Of a stretch of DNA of 64,000 nt, positions 9,078 to 17,903 are shown piece after piece. Under the pieces are notes generated by a model, which saw nothing but the letters and a program-made list of their open reading frames with translations, had not been told where the DNA came from and did no database searches. Positions within the stretch are counted from its first letter, which is position 1, and each line of letters starts with the position of its first letter. A program made the translations under genes and the position numbers. Source of the DNA: CADCTB01 sp036269435 (lineage in GTDB: Bacteria > Actinomycetota > Acidimicrobiia > Acidimicrobiales > AC-14); the NCBI GenBank assembly GCA_036269435.1, contig DATASA010000110.1, forward strand, positions 18,991-82,990, read 5' to 3'.

Positions 9078-10074
9078 GGTTCTCCCTTCCCTGCATGTAG
9101 TCGAGACGAGCTCTGGCCCGGGCGTACGCCTCCATGGCCACAGCTCCTGCCGTCCATGCTAGGCGACGGGGTGAGGTTCCCTCCGGCTCGGTCCGCACGT
9201 CGTTCCAGATCTCCAGCACCAGCAGCGTCGGGCGCAGGCTGGGGACGGTGTACTGCTGGCGGTACCGCAGCCACAGGTGGCCGGCGTGGATCTGGCGTCG
9301 CTGCTTGAGGAAGTCCTTCTTGCTGTTCGGGCCCCGGTTCGAGACGACCGCCTGGGGGACGTAGGCCGAGCGCCACCCGGTGGTCTCCAGCAGAGCCTGG
9401 AAACACGCCTCGTCCACCGACGTGCGGGGAAGGGTGACGATGGCCTCCGTGCGCAGCGCGAGCATCTCGCCGAGCTTGGGCTGGTGCAGTGCCAGCCGGT
9501 GGTGCAACCGCCACATGAGGTGGACAGCGTGGCCGATGGCCGAGTCGGGGGGGTTGACCGGCACCGGCCGGCCACCGGCCAGGCCGACCCCCGGTGCCCG
9601 CAGGGCCTTGACCAGGTGCGCCATGGCGCCGGGCTCGGGAAGGACGTCGCCCGAGACGATGACGGCGAACGGCAGCGTCACCTCGCCCAAGCCGAAGTTC
9701 ACCGCCGCGGCCTTGCCGGACCGCTCCGCCTCGACGTAGAGCCGGACCCTCCCGCCGGACCGCTCGGCGACCTCCAGCACGGTGGGCACCGTCTCGTCGT
9801 CGCACGCGCTGGCGACGACCAGGACCTCGCCGACCTCCGGCTCGTCGAGGAGGCGGGCGAGCAGGACGCCGATGTTCGGCCCGTCGTTGTGGGTCGGCAC
9901 CACGACGGAGGCCACGCCCGGGCTGTCGATCTGGGGCGCCGGGCGGGTCGCTCCCTGGGGGCCGACCAGCACGGCGACGGCGGTGTCGTGCTCGGTGACG
10001 GGTTCGAGGAGCCGGCGGCGCGTCGAGTACCTGGACGCCCAGTCGACGCCGCGACGCAACCCTGAACCGGACAT
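8932..10074 (-). CDS. GT2-family glycosyltransferase
   Basis: 380 aa from ATG 10074, placed 10 nt after GGGGGA; a GTG lies one codon upstream. GT-A features: VVVPTHNDGPNIGVLL, SGKAAAVNFGLGEV and VSGDVLPEPG in the DxD position. The segment QRRQIHAGHLWLR matches the QxxR helix of processive or membrane-associated GT2 enzymes. No transmembrane segment is seen. First gene of the GT2 - radical SAM - epimerase operon. The C-terminus (NHVWDMVASTKAPP) runs through the start of the radical SAM gene. Confidence 0.87.
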   Translation of the reverse strand: MSGSGLRRGVDWASRYSTRRRLLEPVTEHDTAVAVLVGPQGATRPAPQIDSPGVASVVVPTHNDGPNIGVLLARLLDEPEVGEVLVVASACDDETVPTVLEVAERSGGRVRLYVEAERSGKAAAVNFGLGEVTLPFAVIVSGDVLPEPGAMAHLVKALRAPGVGLAGGRPVPVNPPDSAIGHAVHLMWRLHHRLALHQPKLGEMLALRTEAIVTLPRTSVDEACFQALLETTGWRSAYVPQAVVSNRGPNSKKDFLKQRRQIHAGHLWLRYRQQYTVPSLRPTLLVLEIWNDVRTEPEGTSPRRLAWTAGAVAMEAYARARARLDYMQGRENHVWDMVASTKAPPLDTDGVLAGRGELLEGPRLAPPAARQRHDQYQFQV

Positions 10075-10181
10075 CACACCCGCTTCCCCCGGTGACAGTA
10101 GGTGCGGGGAGCATAGTCTGTGGGCGACCGACCGCTCCGGCCGAGTCTCCGGACGACCCGGACCCCTGGATCAAGGACCTC

Positions 10182-10475
10182 GTGCGCCCTCGCCTCCTCC
10201 CCCTCTGCATCGTGCTGCTCGGCGTGCTCCTCCTGGGCGGCGCAGGCGTGGCGGGAGCGGCGCCGGCGGCGACCCCGCAGAACCGCAGCGCCCAGGTCAC
10301 GTCCTCCACCCTCGTGGTCGACCGGACGCCCGTCGCCCCCGCCACTCCCCCGGCGCACTCGCACCTGTGGGTCGGGCTCGTCATCGGCGTCTTCGGCGCC
10401 CTCGGACTGGTGTGGTCCCGGGCGTTCCGCCCTCTGGACCGGTCCGAGGACGCCCCCGGGCGGTCGACCCGGTGA
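10182..10475 (+). CDS. Small secreted or membrane-anchored protein
   Basis: 97 aa. GTG 10182 follows AAGGA at good spacing; a longer frame exists upstream but lacks a signal sequence. Layout: signal peptide (LPLCIVLLGVLLLGGAGVAG with AAPA cleavage-like end), about 40 residues rich in Thr, Ser and Pro, then a second helix (LWVGLVIGVFGALGLVW) and a charged tail. No family recognised. Overlaps the following methyltransferase by GTGA, so they are likely co-expressed. Confidence 0.65.
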   Translation: MRPRLLPLCIVLLGVLLLGGAGVAGAAPAATPQNRSAQVTSSTLVVDRTPVAPATPPAHSHLWVGLVIGVFGALGLVWSRAFRPLDRSEDAPGRSTR

Positions 10476-11125
10476 GCGCCTCAGCGGCCATCCGTCCCGA
10501 CACCCCCCTGAACCCCTGGCTCGAGGACCGGCTGTGGAAGCTCGGCGCCGACGGGCCCGTGCTCGACGTGGGCTGCGGCCGCGGCTACTGGCTGGAGCGT
10601 ATCGGCGGCGCCGGCCTCGCCGTCGTCGGGGTCGAGCCCGATGTGCAACGGGCGCGGCTCGGGGCCGCGTTCGCGCCCGTCGCCGCCGGCGACGGCACCC
10701 GTCTCCCGCTCGCCTCGAGCACCCTCGGGCTGGTGTGGTGCATCCACGTCCTGCACCACCTCCCGGATCCGGCCGCGGCCCTGGCCGAGTTCAGGCGGGT
10801 GCTTCGCCCGGGCGGGCACCTGATCCTGGCCGAGACGGTCGACGACAACCCGATCGTGCGCATCGGCCGGCGCATCCACCCCGAGTGGGACGGCGTCCAC
10901 ATCCACTCACGCTTCACCGGGGCGACGCTGCTCGGGCTGGTCGCCGGAGCCGGGTTCGACGTGGTCGACCGTCGCCAGCACAGCCTCGTCTCGTTCGCGG
11001 CCTGGGGGCTGCCCGCCGGCGGCCGCCGTGCCTGGAACGCGCTGGCGCGCGTCGAGGGGCTGCTTCCGGCGTCGACCAGCCGGTGGGGCGCCCACGTCGA
11101 GTGCGTCGCCAGGGCGGCCGGCTGA
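10472..11125 (+). CDS. Class I SAM-dependent methyltransferase
   Basis: 217 aa. Motif I is VLDVGCGRGYWLERI, followed by VVGVEPD, the HVLHHLPDPAAALAEFRRV stretch and RPGGHLILAET. GTG 10472 overlaps the previous stop. The last third overlaps, antisense, the C-terminal tail of the convergent 1,078-aa membrane protein over 219 bp; the residues there still fit the methyltransferase fold, so this strand is probably the constrained one. Substrate unknown. Confidence 0.87.
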   Translation: MSASAAIRPDTPLNPWLEDRLWKLGADGPVLDVGCGRGYWLERIGGAGLAVVGVEPDVQRARLGAAFAPVAAGDGTRLPLASSTLGLVWCIHVLHHLPDPAAALAEFRRVLRPGGHLILAETVDDNPIVRIGRRIHPEWDGVHIHSRFTGATLLGLVAGAGFDVVDRRQHSLVSFAAWGLPAGGRRAWNALARVEGLLPASTSRWGAHVECVARAAG

Positions 11126-14100
11126 GGCGGGGCTCCGCCGCCGCGACCGGCCGGTGAGGCGGGCGACGCGGCGGCGCAGCGGCGGGCACAGCAGGAACAG
11201 GCAGATCAGGAGTGTGATCCCGGTGACGACCCGCCCGACGGTGGCCGCGGTCGTGCGGTGGAACTCCAGCTTGACGAGATGCTGCCCCGGGCCGACAGGG
11301 ACGCCCAGGAAGCCGCCGTCGGCGGTCACGACGGGCGCCGACTTCCCGTCGACCGTCGCCACCCACCCGGGGAAGTCGCTCTCGGCCACCACGATCAGCG
11401 ACGCCCGCGACCCGTTCGTCTGGATGCTCCAGCGCCCCGGCGCGGTCGGCGTGGCCACCAGCTGCGTGCCCGACGGGTCGGCCGCGGCCATGCGCGGGTA
11501 GAGCGGCGAGAACGCTGCCGCCACCTGGGGATGGAGGCGGTCGCCGAGGATGAGGTTGCCGGCCCCGCGGGCGTCCGAGGTGGTCCACATCTGGGGCGCG
11601 TCCTTGGTGGCGCAGCCGTCGCAGGTCATGGTGAAGGCGTAGGTCCTGCCCGCAGAGTCGGCGATGGGGTCGAAGGCGAAGCGGGTCATCCCGTTCTCGT
11701 CGATCCCGCTCGGCTTCACCCGCAGGATCTCGGGCCCGAGCGACACGCCGTCCGCGCCGACCTCGTGCAGGGCCAGCTCGGTCGCCGCGGTCGCGCCGCC
11801 GTCGAGCCACACCGCCACGCCCTCCAAGCCCCCGACTCGCGACGGGAACACGGCGCCCGTCGGCTGGACGACGGGGATCAGCGTCCGCCCCGACCGCACG
11901 CCCACCCACGGCGACATGCTGCAGGCGATGGCCAGCTCGTTTCCGAGCCGGTCGGTGCCGCGCTGCGGCGTGGCGAGCGGGTCGCATGCGTCCGCCGGCG
12001 CGATGGTGCTCGGACCGAGAGCCGACAGCGCGCGTGCCGTCGACGCACCTCCGGTCACGACGCCGACGTTGCGGCCGGCGAGGGCCACGGCCAGCTCCGG
12101 CGAGACCGTACGGTCGTCGACCACCGCGACCTGGTCGTACGCCCGCACCATGGGCAGCACCCTCGGATTGGGCTCCAGCTGGAGGTCGCTCACCTTCTCG
12201 TCTGGCTGGTTCACGCCGGTGAGCAGCTGGGCCGAGATGTACGCGGTGGCCGAGAGGCCGAGAGCGGCGTCGCGGTAGCCGGCGGGAGACGCCTCGAGCA
12301 CCTCGCTCGTCAGCCCCCACACGTCCGGCGCGGCCAGCGGGTGCGGCCATCCGACCGAGAGGTCGGCCCGGGCCTTGAGAAGGGCCTCGTCCGTGCCCGG
12401 GTCGCCGAAGTACGGGGTGGCGATCCTGTACGAGTTCTGGACGCTGTTCAAGGTGGCCGCCGCGGCCTGGAACGCCTGGGTGTCGTCCGGCGGCCGAAGG
12501 GTGTAGAGGCTGCGGTACGGCGCGATGTCGATGAGAAAGGCGATCATCACGACGACGGCCAGGATCGGCCCGAGCGCCGGAAGCCGGCGGGGCCGGGCCA
12601 TCGCCCACCGTTCCACCAGCGTGAGCGGGAAGGCGCCGGCCAGCGCCACCGCGAGCGCGGCAAGCGGGTAGAGCCGGGGAAAGCGGATCTCGGTGAGGAA
12701 CGGGATGAGCCGCTGCGCGGCGGTGATCGGCGTCACGAACGGCAGGACGAACAGGAACACGGCGAGGCACCAGGCCGCGATGGTCCCGGCCCGGCCCAGG
12801 TCGAGACGGCGCAGGAAGTTGCCGCACATCAGGCCGACGACCAGGCCGAGCACGACCATGACCGGTGCCCGGGTGGCCGACGCCAGGCCGCCGGCGGCCA
12901 GCGAAACCGTCCCCATGGACATCCAGACACCCATGGCCGCGACGACCAGGATGGCGCTGAGCGTGCCGTCGGCGTCGTCGTCGCGGCGGGCCAGCCACAC
13001 CACGGTCACCGCGGTCAGGGCGACGCAGACGACGCTCAGGTAGAACGCGCTCGCCGCGGCCTTGTCCATGCGGAGCGCCTGCTGGGCCACGTTCTGGAAG
13101 TCGATGGTCCCGGACAGCGGCGTGGCCCGGCTCATGAACGCCTGCGGGCGGCGGCCCAGCGCCCCGGCGAAGAACTCCAAGCCGTTGCGCACGTCGGCGG
13201 CCGGCGTGAGGATGAACGACTTGGAGCGGGCCACGAAGGCGAACAGCCAGTGGGCCGTCACCCCGAGGCCGATGAACACGACGGCTCCGGCCCGGATCAT
13301 GACGCCCTTCGGCCGCAGCGGCCCGGGCGCGGCTTTTCGCGCTCGGGCCAACTCGACGACGAGCAGGATCCCGCACAGCATCATCAGCGAATAGGTGTGC
13401 TCGGCCTGCTCCAGCACGGCCGTGCCGATCAGGAGCCCGGCGATGGCGATGTACTGCGGGCCCTCCCGTCGCAGGGCCCGACCGAGGCTCAGGATCAGCC
13501 ACGGCGTCGCCGCGAAGACCCACAGCGACGGCTCGTGGCCGAACAGGGCGCCGTGGGACGCGAACAGCGGGTGCAGGCCGTACAGCAGTCCGGCGGTGAC
13601 CGCCGGCCACGTCCGCCCCCACAGCGCGCGGGCCAGGACGAAGGCGCCCCAAGCCGCCACCACTCCGGCGGCCAGGATGCCCAGCTTGACCGCCTCGTCC
13701 GGGCTGAACAGGGCGGCGAGCGGCAGCAGCACGACCAGGTGGAAGGAGCCGACGAGGTCCCAGATGGGCGTGCCCGACCAGAGGTCGGGTATCCACGCGG
13801 GAATGCCGTCGCCGGCGCGCCAGTGCTTGAGGATGATCCGCAGCCACAGCGAGACGCCGGGCCCGTCGCTGATGATGGTCCCGTGGCGCCACCCGCCCGT
13901 GAAGGCCAGCACGGCCAGGGCCAGGAAGGCGAAAACGGCGACCGTGACGAGACGGCGGCGACCGAAGGCCTGGAGCCACCCGCTCGGCCGGCGCCACCTC
14001 GCGGGAGCCACCTCCGAGTCCGGTCGCGCCGGGATCATGGTCTCCGTTGGGACCTCCAGGGGCTGCATCGGGCCGAGGCGGGGCGGTTCGGCGGTGAGGA

Positions 14101-14143
14101 AGGGATCAGCCGGCCGACGGTACCACCGGCTCCATTTGCCCAC
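10907..14143 (-). CDS. Giant polytopic membrane protein, YfhO-like C-terminal domain
   Basis: 1,078 aa from GTG 14143; ATG 14038 with a nearby GGAG is an equally good start. About 12 membrane helices begin at residue 65. A GPGVSLWLRIILKHWRAGDG loop with WIPDLWSGTPIWD follows the first helix, as in GT-C transferases. The outer C-terminal domain ends with DFPGWVATVDG and GGFLGVPVGPGQHLVKLEF, then a last helix. The final ~110 residues are a basic, disordered tail written through the convergent methyltransferase. It is a paralogue of the protein at 54,190-57,669. Inferred: extracytoplasmic glycosyl transfer from lipid donors, possibly the product of the polyprenol-phosphate sugar synthase just upstream. 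Confidence 0.8.
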   Translation of the reverse strand: MGKWSRWYRRPADPFLTAEPPRLGPMQPLEVPTETMIPARPDSEVAPARWRRPSGWLQAFGRRRLVTVAVFAFLALAVLAFTGGWRHGTIISDGPGVSLWLRIILKHWRAGDGIPAWIPDLWSGTPIWDLVGSFHLVVLLPLAALFSPDEAVKLGILAAGVVAAWGAFVLARALWGRTWPAVTAGLLYGLHPLFASHGALFGHEPSLWVFAATPWLILSLGRALRREGPQYIAIAGLLIGTAVLEQAEHTYSLMMLCGILLVVELARARKAAPGPLRPKGVMIRAGAVVFIGLGVTAHWLFAFVARSKSFILTPAADVRNGLEFFAGALGRRPQAFMSRATPLSGTIDFQNVAQQALRMDKAAASAFYLSVVCVALTAVTVVWLARRDDDADGTLSAILVVAAMGVWMSMGTVSLAAGGLASATRAPVMVVLGLVVGLMCGNFLRRLDLGRAGTIAAWCLAVFLFVLPFVTPITAAQRLIPFLTEIRFPRLYPLAALAVALAGAFPLTLVERWAMARPRRLPALGPILAVVVMIAFLIDIAPYRSLYTLRPPDDTQAFQAAAATLNSVQNSYRIATPYFGDPGTDEALLKARADLSVGWPHPLAAPDVWGLTSEVLEASPAGYRDAALGLSATAYISAQLLTGVNQPDEKVSDLQLEPNPRVLPMVRAYDQVAVVDDRTVSPELAVALAGRNVGVVTGGASTARALSALGPSTIAPADACDPLATPQRGTDRLGNELAIACSMSPWVGVRSGRTLIPVVQPTGAVFPSRVGGLEGVAVWLDGGATAATELALHEVGADGVSLGPEILRVKPSGIDENGMTRFAFDPIADSAGRTYAFTMTCDGCATKDAPQMWTTSDARGAGNLILGDRLHPQVAAAFSPLYPRMAAADPSGTQLVATPTAPGRWSIQTNGSRASLIVVAESDFPGWVATVDGKSAPVVTADGGFLGVPVGPGQHLVKLEFHRTTAATVGRVVTGITLLICLFLLCPPLRRRVARLTGRSRRRSPASAGRPGDALDVGAPPAGRRRKQPLDARQRVPGTAAAGGQPPGRERDEAVLATVDHVEPGSGDQPEQRRPGEA

Positions 14144-14158
14144 CGGTCGCAGGGACGC

Positions 14159-14899
14159 TCATCGTGCCGCGACCGACCGCCGCCTTCCGGTCACGAGGTC
14201 ACGCAGGCCTGCGCCCGTCACCAGGACGAATGCCTCGGCGACGATGCGGGTCGACATCTTCGACCGCCCGTGCCGGCGCTCCAGGAACACGATGGGAACC
14301 TCGATGATCGACCGGCCCGCACGGGCGAGGAGGTGGGCCATCTCGACCTGGAACCCGTAGCCATCGGCTCTGACGCGGTCGAGATCCAGTCCGGCCAGGG
14401 CCTCGGCGCGGTAGGCCCGGAACCCCGAGGTGGCGTCGGCCAGCGGCAGGTTCAGCACGACCGCCGCGTAGCGGTTGCCCCAGCGCGACAAGGTGCGGCG
14501 GAACAGCGGCCACTGCGGCGGAATGGAGCCCCCCGGCACGTAGCGGGATCCGATGGCCAGATCGGCGCCTCTCTCGATGGCCTCCAGCAGGGCCGGCAGC
14601 GACGCCGGATCGTGCGACAGGTCGCTGTCCATCTCGACCAGCACCTCGTAGCCCTTCTCCTGCCCGTAACGGAACCCGGTGCGGTAGGCACTGCCCAGCC
14701 CGGACTTGACGGGCCGGACGATCACGTCGACCCCTCCCAGCTCGCCGCCGGCCGCTTTGGCCACGTCCGCAGTCCCGTCCGGGCTGGAGTCGTCGACGAC
14801 CAGCACGTCAGCGTCCGGTGCCGCGGCCCGCACCCGCTGGAGCACCTCGACGATGTTGTCGGCCTCGTCGTAGGTAGGCAACACGACGAGGGCACGCAC
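14159..14899 (-). CDS. Polyprenol-phosphate mannose synthase-like GT2
   Basis: 246 aa. VVLPTYDEADNIVEVL, VLVVDDSSPDGTADVA, EMDSDLSHDP (DxD region) and GSRYVPGGSIPPQW are characteristic of the DPM1/Ppm1 family, which moves a hexose from a GDP- or UDP-sugar to a polyprenyl phosphate at the inner membrane face. No C-terminal membrane helices, as in the soluble catalytic Ppm1 type. GTG 14899 starts just before the first strand; TTG 14905 is possible. It lies 15 bp before the giant membrane protein, so donor synthase and presumed GT-C user are co-transcribed. The exact sugar is not certain. Confidence 0.88.
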   Translation of the reverse strand: MRALVVLPTYDEADNIVEVLQRVRAAAPDADVLVVDDSSPDGTADVAKAAGGELGGVDVIVRPVKSGLGSAYRTGFRYGQEKGYEVLVEMDSDLSHDPASLPALLEAIERGADLAIGSRYVPGGSIPPQWPLFRRTLSRWGNRYAAVVLNLPLADATSGFRAYRAEALAGLDLDRVRADGYGFQVEMAHLLARAGRSIIEVPIVFLERRHGRSKMSTRIVAEAFVLVTGAGLRDLVTGRRRSVAAR

Positions 14900-14918
14900 C
14901 GACAAACTGTAGGATTCC

Positions 14919-16037
14919 GTGGTGCCCGACGCCAGGCGTGAGCCGCCCGGTGGGCGCGGAAGCGTGAGCCGGCGGCGGGGTCGGTGGCGGTTGGTGCTCC
15001 CGCTGGCGCTGCTCGTGGGCGCGTGCTCCAACAGCGGTGGCTCGCCGACCGCCCGTTCGCCCGTCGTCTTGCGGCCGGGTGCGGCCGACCATGCCGTGCT
15101 CAATGGATCCGGCTCGACGCTGGCCGCCAACGTCGTGAACCAGTGGGCACAGCAGTACCGGGCCATCGCGCCAGGCGTGACCATCAACTTCCGTGCCGAG
15201 GACGCCCGCACCGCGACCGCCGAGCTGCAGTCCGGCACCGTCGACTTCGGCGTCTCGGAGTCGCCCGCCCTTCCTGCGGCGCGGATCGACATCGCCGCCG
15301 TCCCGTCCGCCGCCACGGCCGTCGTCGTCGCCTACAACCTTCCCGGGGTGCCGGCCCTGCGGCTCTCGGCGCCGACGCTCGCCGGCATCTTCGGCGGGTC
15401 GATCACGTCGTGGGAGTCGCCGGAGATCGCAGCCGACAACCCGGGCGTCGCCCTTCCCAACGCCGCCGTCGCCGTCCTCAACCGCGCCGACCCCTCCGGG
15501 GCCACGCTCGTGCTGTCGCAGTTCCTCCAGGGCTCGGCACCCGGGCGGTGGACGGTCGGATCGGGGGCCACCGTCGCCTGGCCGGTCGGTACGCCGGTGA
15601 CCGGCGACGCGGCGATGACGGCCGCCGTCACCGGCAAGGTCGGGGCGATCGGCTACACGTCGGCGGACGAGGCGGGCACCGCCGGCCTCCGGGTGGCCAT
15701 GATCAAGAACGCGGCCGGCAAGTTCTCGACTCCCACCGCCGACTCCATCGACACCTTCCTGCTCAGCGCGGTCGGGACGCCCGACGACCTCGATCTGAAG
15801 GTGGGCTACGACAACCCTGCGCCGGTGTCGTACCCCCTGAGCGCGTTCACCTACATGCTCGTTCCCAAGGCCCCGCCGACGTCGACCAAGGACGTCGCCC
15901 TGCGCAACTTCCTCCAGTGGGCCCTGAGCGAGGGTCAGGGCTCGACCGAGCGGGTCCGGGCCGCGCCGCTGCCCCTCCCCCTGATGGTCCGCACGCTGGA
16001 GGCGCTGCAGAGCGACGACCTCCGCCCCAAGCGCTGA
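14919..16037 (+). CDS. PstS-like substrate-binding lipoprotein, diverged ligand site
   Basis: 372 aa. A Sec/lipoprotein signal ends at LLVGAC; GTG 14919 follows TAGGATTCC, and GTG 14964 would give a shorter n-region. The fold is that of phosphate-binding PstS: NGSGSTLAANVVNQWAQQY, DFGVSESPAL, GGSITSWESPEI and LNRADPSGATLVLSQFL. The segment that normally reads GSGAG and grips phosphate is replaced by AEDARTATAEL, so tight phosphate binding is doubtful. No pstC, pstA or pstB is nearby. It may bind another anion or act as a scaffold for glycan transfer. Divergent from the mannose-synthase-like gene. Confidence 0.8.
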   Translation: MVPDARREPPGGRGSVSRRRGRWRLVLPLALLVGACSNSGGSPTARSPVVLRPGAADHAVLNGSGSTLAANVVNQWAQQYRAIAPGVTINFRAEDARTATAELQSGTVDFGVSESPALPAARIDIAAVPSAATAVVVAYNLPGVPALRLSAPTLAGIFGGSITSWESPEIAADNPGVALPNAAVAVLNRADPSGATLVLSQFLQGSAPGRWTVGSGATVAWPVGTPVTGDAAMTAAVTGKVGAIGYTSADEAGTAGLRVAMIKNAAGKFSTPTADSIDTFLLSAVGTPDDLDLKVGYDNPAPVSYPLSAFTYMLVPKAPPTSTKDVALRNFLQWALSEGQGSTERVRAAPLPLPLMVRTLEALQSDDLRPKR

Positions 16038-16055
16038 GCGGGTCGCGGGCAGGTC

Positions 16056-17903
16056 TCAAGGGGCGCGAGGCGCGACCCGGCCCACTTCTATCCGGCGGAT
16101 GCACAGCTTCGAGTGCGCTTCGAGGACGAGGTAGAGCGCCCGCAGGGAATCGACGTGCAGGGAGAAGAGGTTGGTCTGGTCGCCGCCGCGGGCGAGCTTG
16201 ACCACCTCCGGAGTCGACGGTGGGCCGTTGCCGGGCGGCTGCGTCGCCATGGCCAACAGCGGCTGGGTCTGCGACGAGTACCGCAGCGCCGCGTACAGCG
16301 GGCCTCCTGTGATGGGCGCCGGCGGGCTGAACCCGATCACGGTCGTCGCGGCCGCAGACGTCACGCACACGGCCCCGTCCACGATCGCCGCCGTGGGCGG
16401 GTCGACCCCGAGCGACGCGGCCTGCAGCAGGGCGACGGCGTCGCCGCCCCCAGCCGAGGTGTAGGTGACCGGCCGGGGCGTGCCATCCGGGCCGACGTCA
16501 TAGAGAGGGCGGCCGGTGACGTCGAACGTGAAGCGGTCGTCGATCACCGGGAAGACCTCCGATGTCACGTTGTAGGGCGCCAGGAACGACGGCATCACGA
16601 CGTTGGGCACGGCGTCGACCACGAAGGCCCGCCCGTCCGCCGGCGCCGGCAGCCTGGCCACGCCGGCCTGCAGGCGGTCCTCGTAGTTCCGGGCCTGGCG
16701 CCCGAACCACACGCCGCCGCTGCTCAGCTCACCCGCTCCGAAGGCGCCGAGGACGGCGTAGGCCGCGACGCAGGCCCCGACGAGCGCAGGGACGATGCGT
16801 CGAACCGGGAGGGGGGCGCCCAGCGGATGCCACCGCAGGACCACCGCCCCGAGCGCGAGCACGAAGAGGTACGACGCCTCCAGGTTGTAATAGACGGTGT
16901 AGGCGATGGTCTCGGGGCTGAAGGTCCCGATCCGGGTCAGGCCGACGACGAGCGCGTTGGCCGCGAAGGCGAGGGCGAAGAAGGCCCATGCCCGGCCGCT
17001 CCCCCGGCGGCGGGCGACCGTCCAGACCACACCGGCGACGATCACCAGTTGCACCAGGACGATGGCCGCGGTGGTTGCGGTCGACCTCGACCCCTTGCCC
17101 AGGTAGAGGTCGAAGAAGCCCGGCCCGACGACCCGCAGCCACAACGTCGACAGGTAGCGCCACAGCACCCCCACCGACGGCGTGCTCACCGCGTCCTTGT
17201 AATACGTCACGTAGATCACCAGGTAGACCGCGACCGGCGCCGCATACAGCGCCCAGGTCCGCCACTCCCGCACTGCGTCGCGGCACGTGTCGGCGAGGGA
17301 CCGCTCCGGCTCGAGCAGGAGCACCCGGAGCAGGATCAGGTAGAGCGGGATGAAGACGGGCTTGATGTAGAAGAGCAGCGCCAGGACCATCGCCCCTACG
17401 GACACGGCGAGCGCCCGGGGCGACCGGGTCTTGAAGAAGCGGAGGTAGGCGATCATCGAGACGAAGGTGAAGATCGTCGCCGGTACCCGGTCGAGCCCCG
17501 ACGACCACCACTGGATGACCCCGACGTGCACGATCGAGGCCCCGTAGAGGAACGTCAGCACGACCGGGCCGGGGCCGGGCCCGTAGAGCTCGGCCAGCAG
17601 CCGGTGGAACAGCAGCAGGGTGACCGCGAAGCCGAGGAGCAGGATCACCTCGGCCGCGGCGAAGTTGAAGGGGAAGAGGCGTTCGAGGAACCAGTCGCCC
17701 AGCCGGTGACCCGGCGCGAAGTGGCCGGACGTCCCGGCGAAGAGGTAGCCGGCCGACAGGCCGCGCACCTGCGCCTGGCGCAGGTTCTTGAAGTCGTCCC
17801 AGAGAAAGCCGCTGGTCGAGGTGAAGTACCCCAGCGCGACGACGGGCAGGACGATCGCGGCGGCCAGCTCCGCCAGACGGTTGGTGGGCGGACGGCCGCT
17901 CAC
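16056..17903 (-). CDS. Polytopic membrane protein, probable surface-glycan enzyme
   Basis: 615 aa. GTG 17903 overlaps the acyltransferase stop by GTGA. Around ten helices start at LAAAIVLPVVALGYF; the first outer loop has SGFLWDDFKNLRQAQ, with the acidic pair placed as in GT-C/PMT-like proteins. The C-terminal ~170 residues form a soluble outer domain ending LCIRRIEVGRVAPRAP. No family is named with confidence. Coupling to an acyltransferase-3 gene suggests both act on the same lipid-linked or surface sugar. Confidence 0.75.
   Translation of the reverse strand: MSGRPPTNRLAELAAAIVLPVVALGYFTSTSGFLWDDFKNLRQAQVRGLSAGYLFAGTSGHFAPGHRLGDWFLERLFPFNFAAAEVILLLGFAVTLLLFHRLLAELYGPGPGPVVLTFLYGASIVHVGVIQWWSSGLDRVPATIFTFVSMIAYLRFFKTRSPRALAVSVGAMVLALLFYIKPVFIPLYLILLRVLLLEPERSLADTCRDAVREWRTWALYAAPVAVYLVIYVTYYKDAVSTPSVGVLWRYLSTLWLRVVGPGFFDLYLGKGSRSTATTAAIVLVQLVIVAGVVWTVARRRGSGRAWAFFALAFAANALVVGLTRIGTFSPETIAYTVYYNLEASYLFVLALGAVVLRWHPLGAPLPVRRIVPALVGACVAAYAVLGAFGAGELSSGGVWFGRQARNYEDRLQAGVARLPAPADGRAFVVDAVPNVVMPSFLAPYNVTSEVFPVIDDRFTFDVTGRPLYDVGPDGTPRPVTYTSAGGGDAVALLQAASLGVDPPTAAIVDGAVCVTSAAATTVIGFSPPAPITGGPLYAALRYSSQTQPLLAMATQPPGNGPPSTPEVVKLARGGDQTNLFSLHVDSLRALYLVLEAHSKLCIRRIEVGRVAPRAP

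Noticed and set aside
10907..14143. Sequencing frameshift at the C-terminus of the giant membrane protein
   Set aside because: The frame remains open with no obvious break and the paralogue shows the same tail style; kept as overlap, although an error cannot be excluded.
14919..16037. Phosphate uptake operon
   Set aside because: No permease, ATPase or phoU beside it and the phosphate loop is missing.
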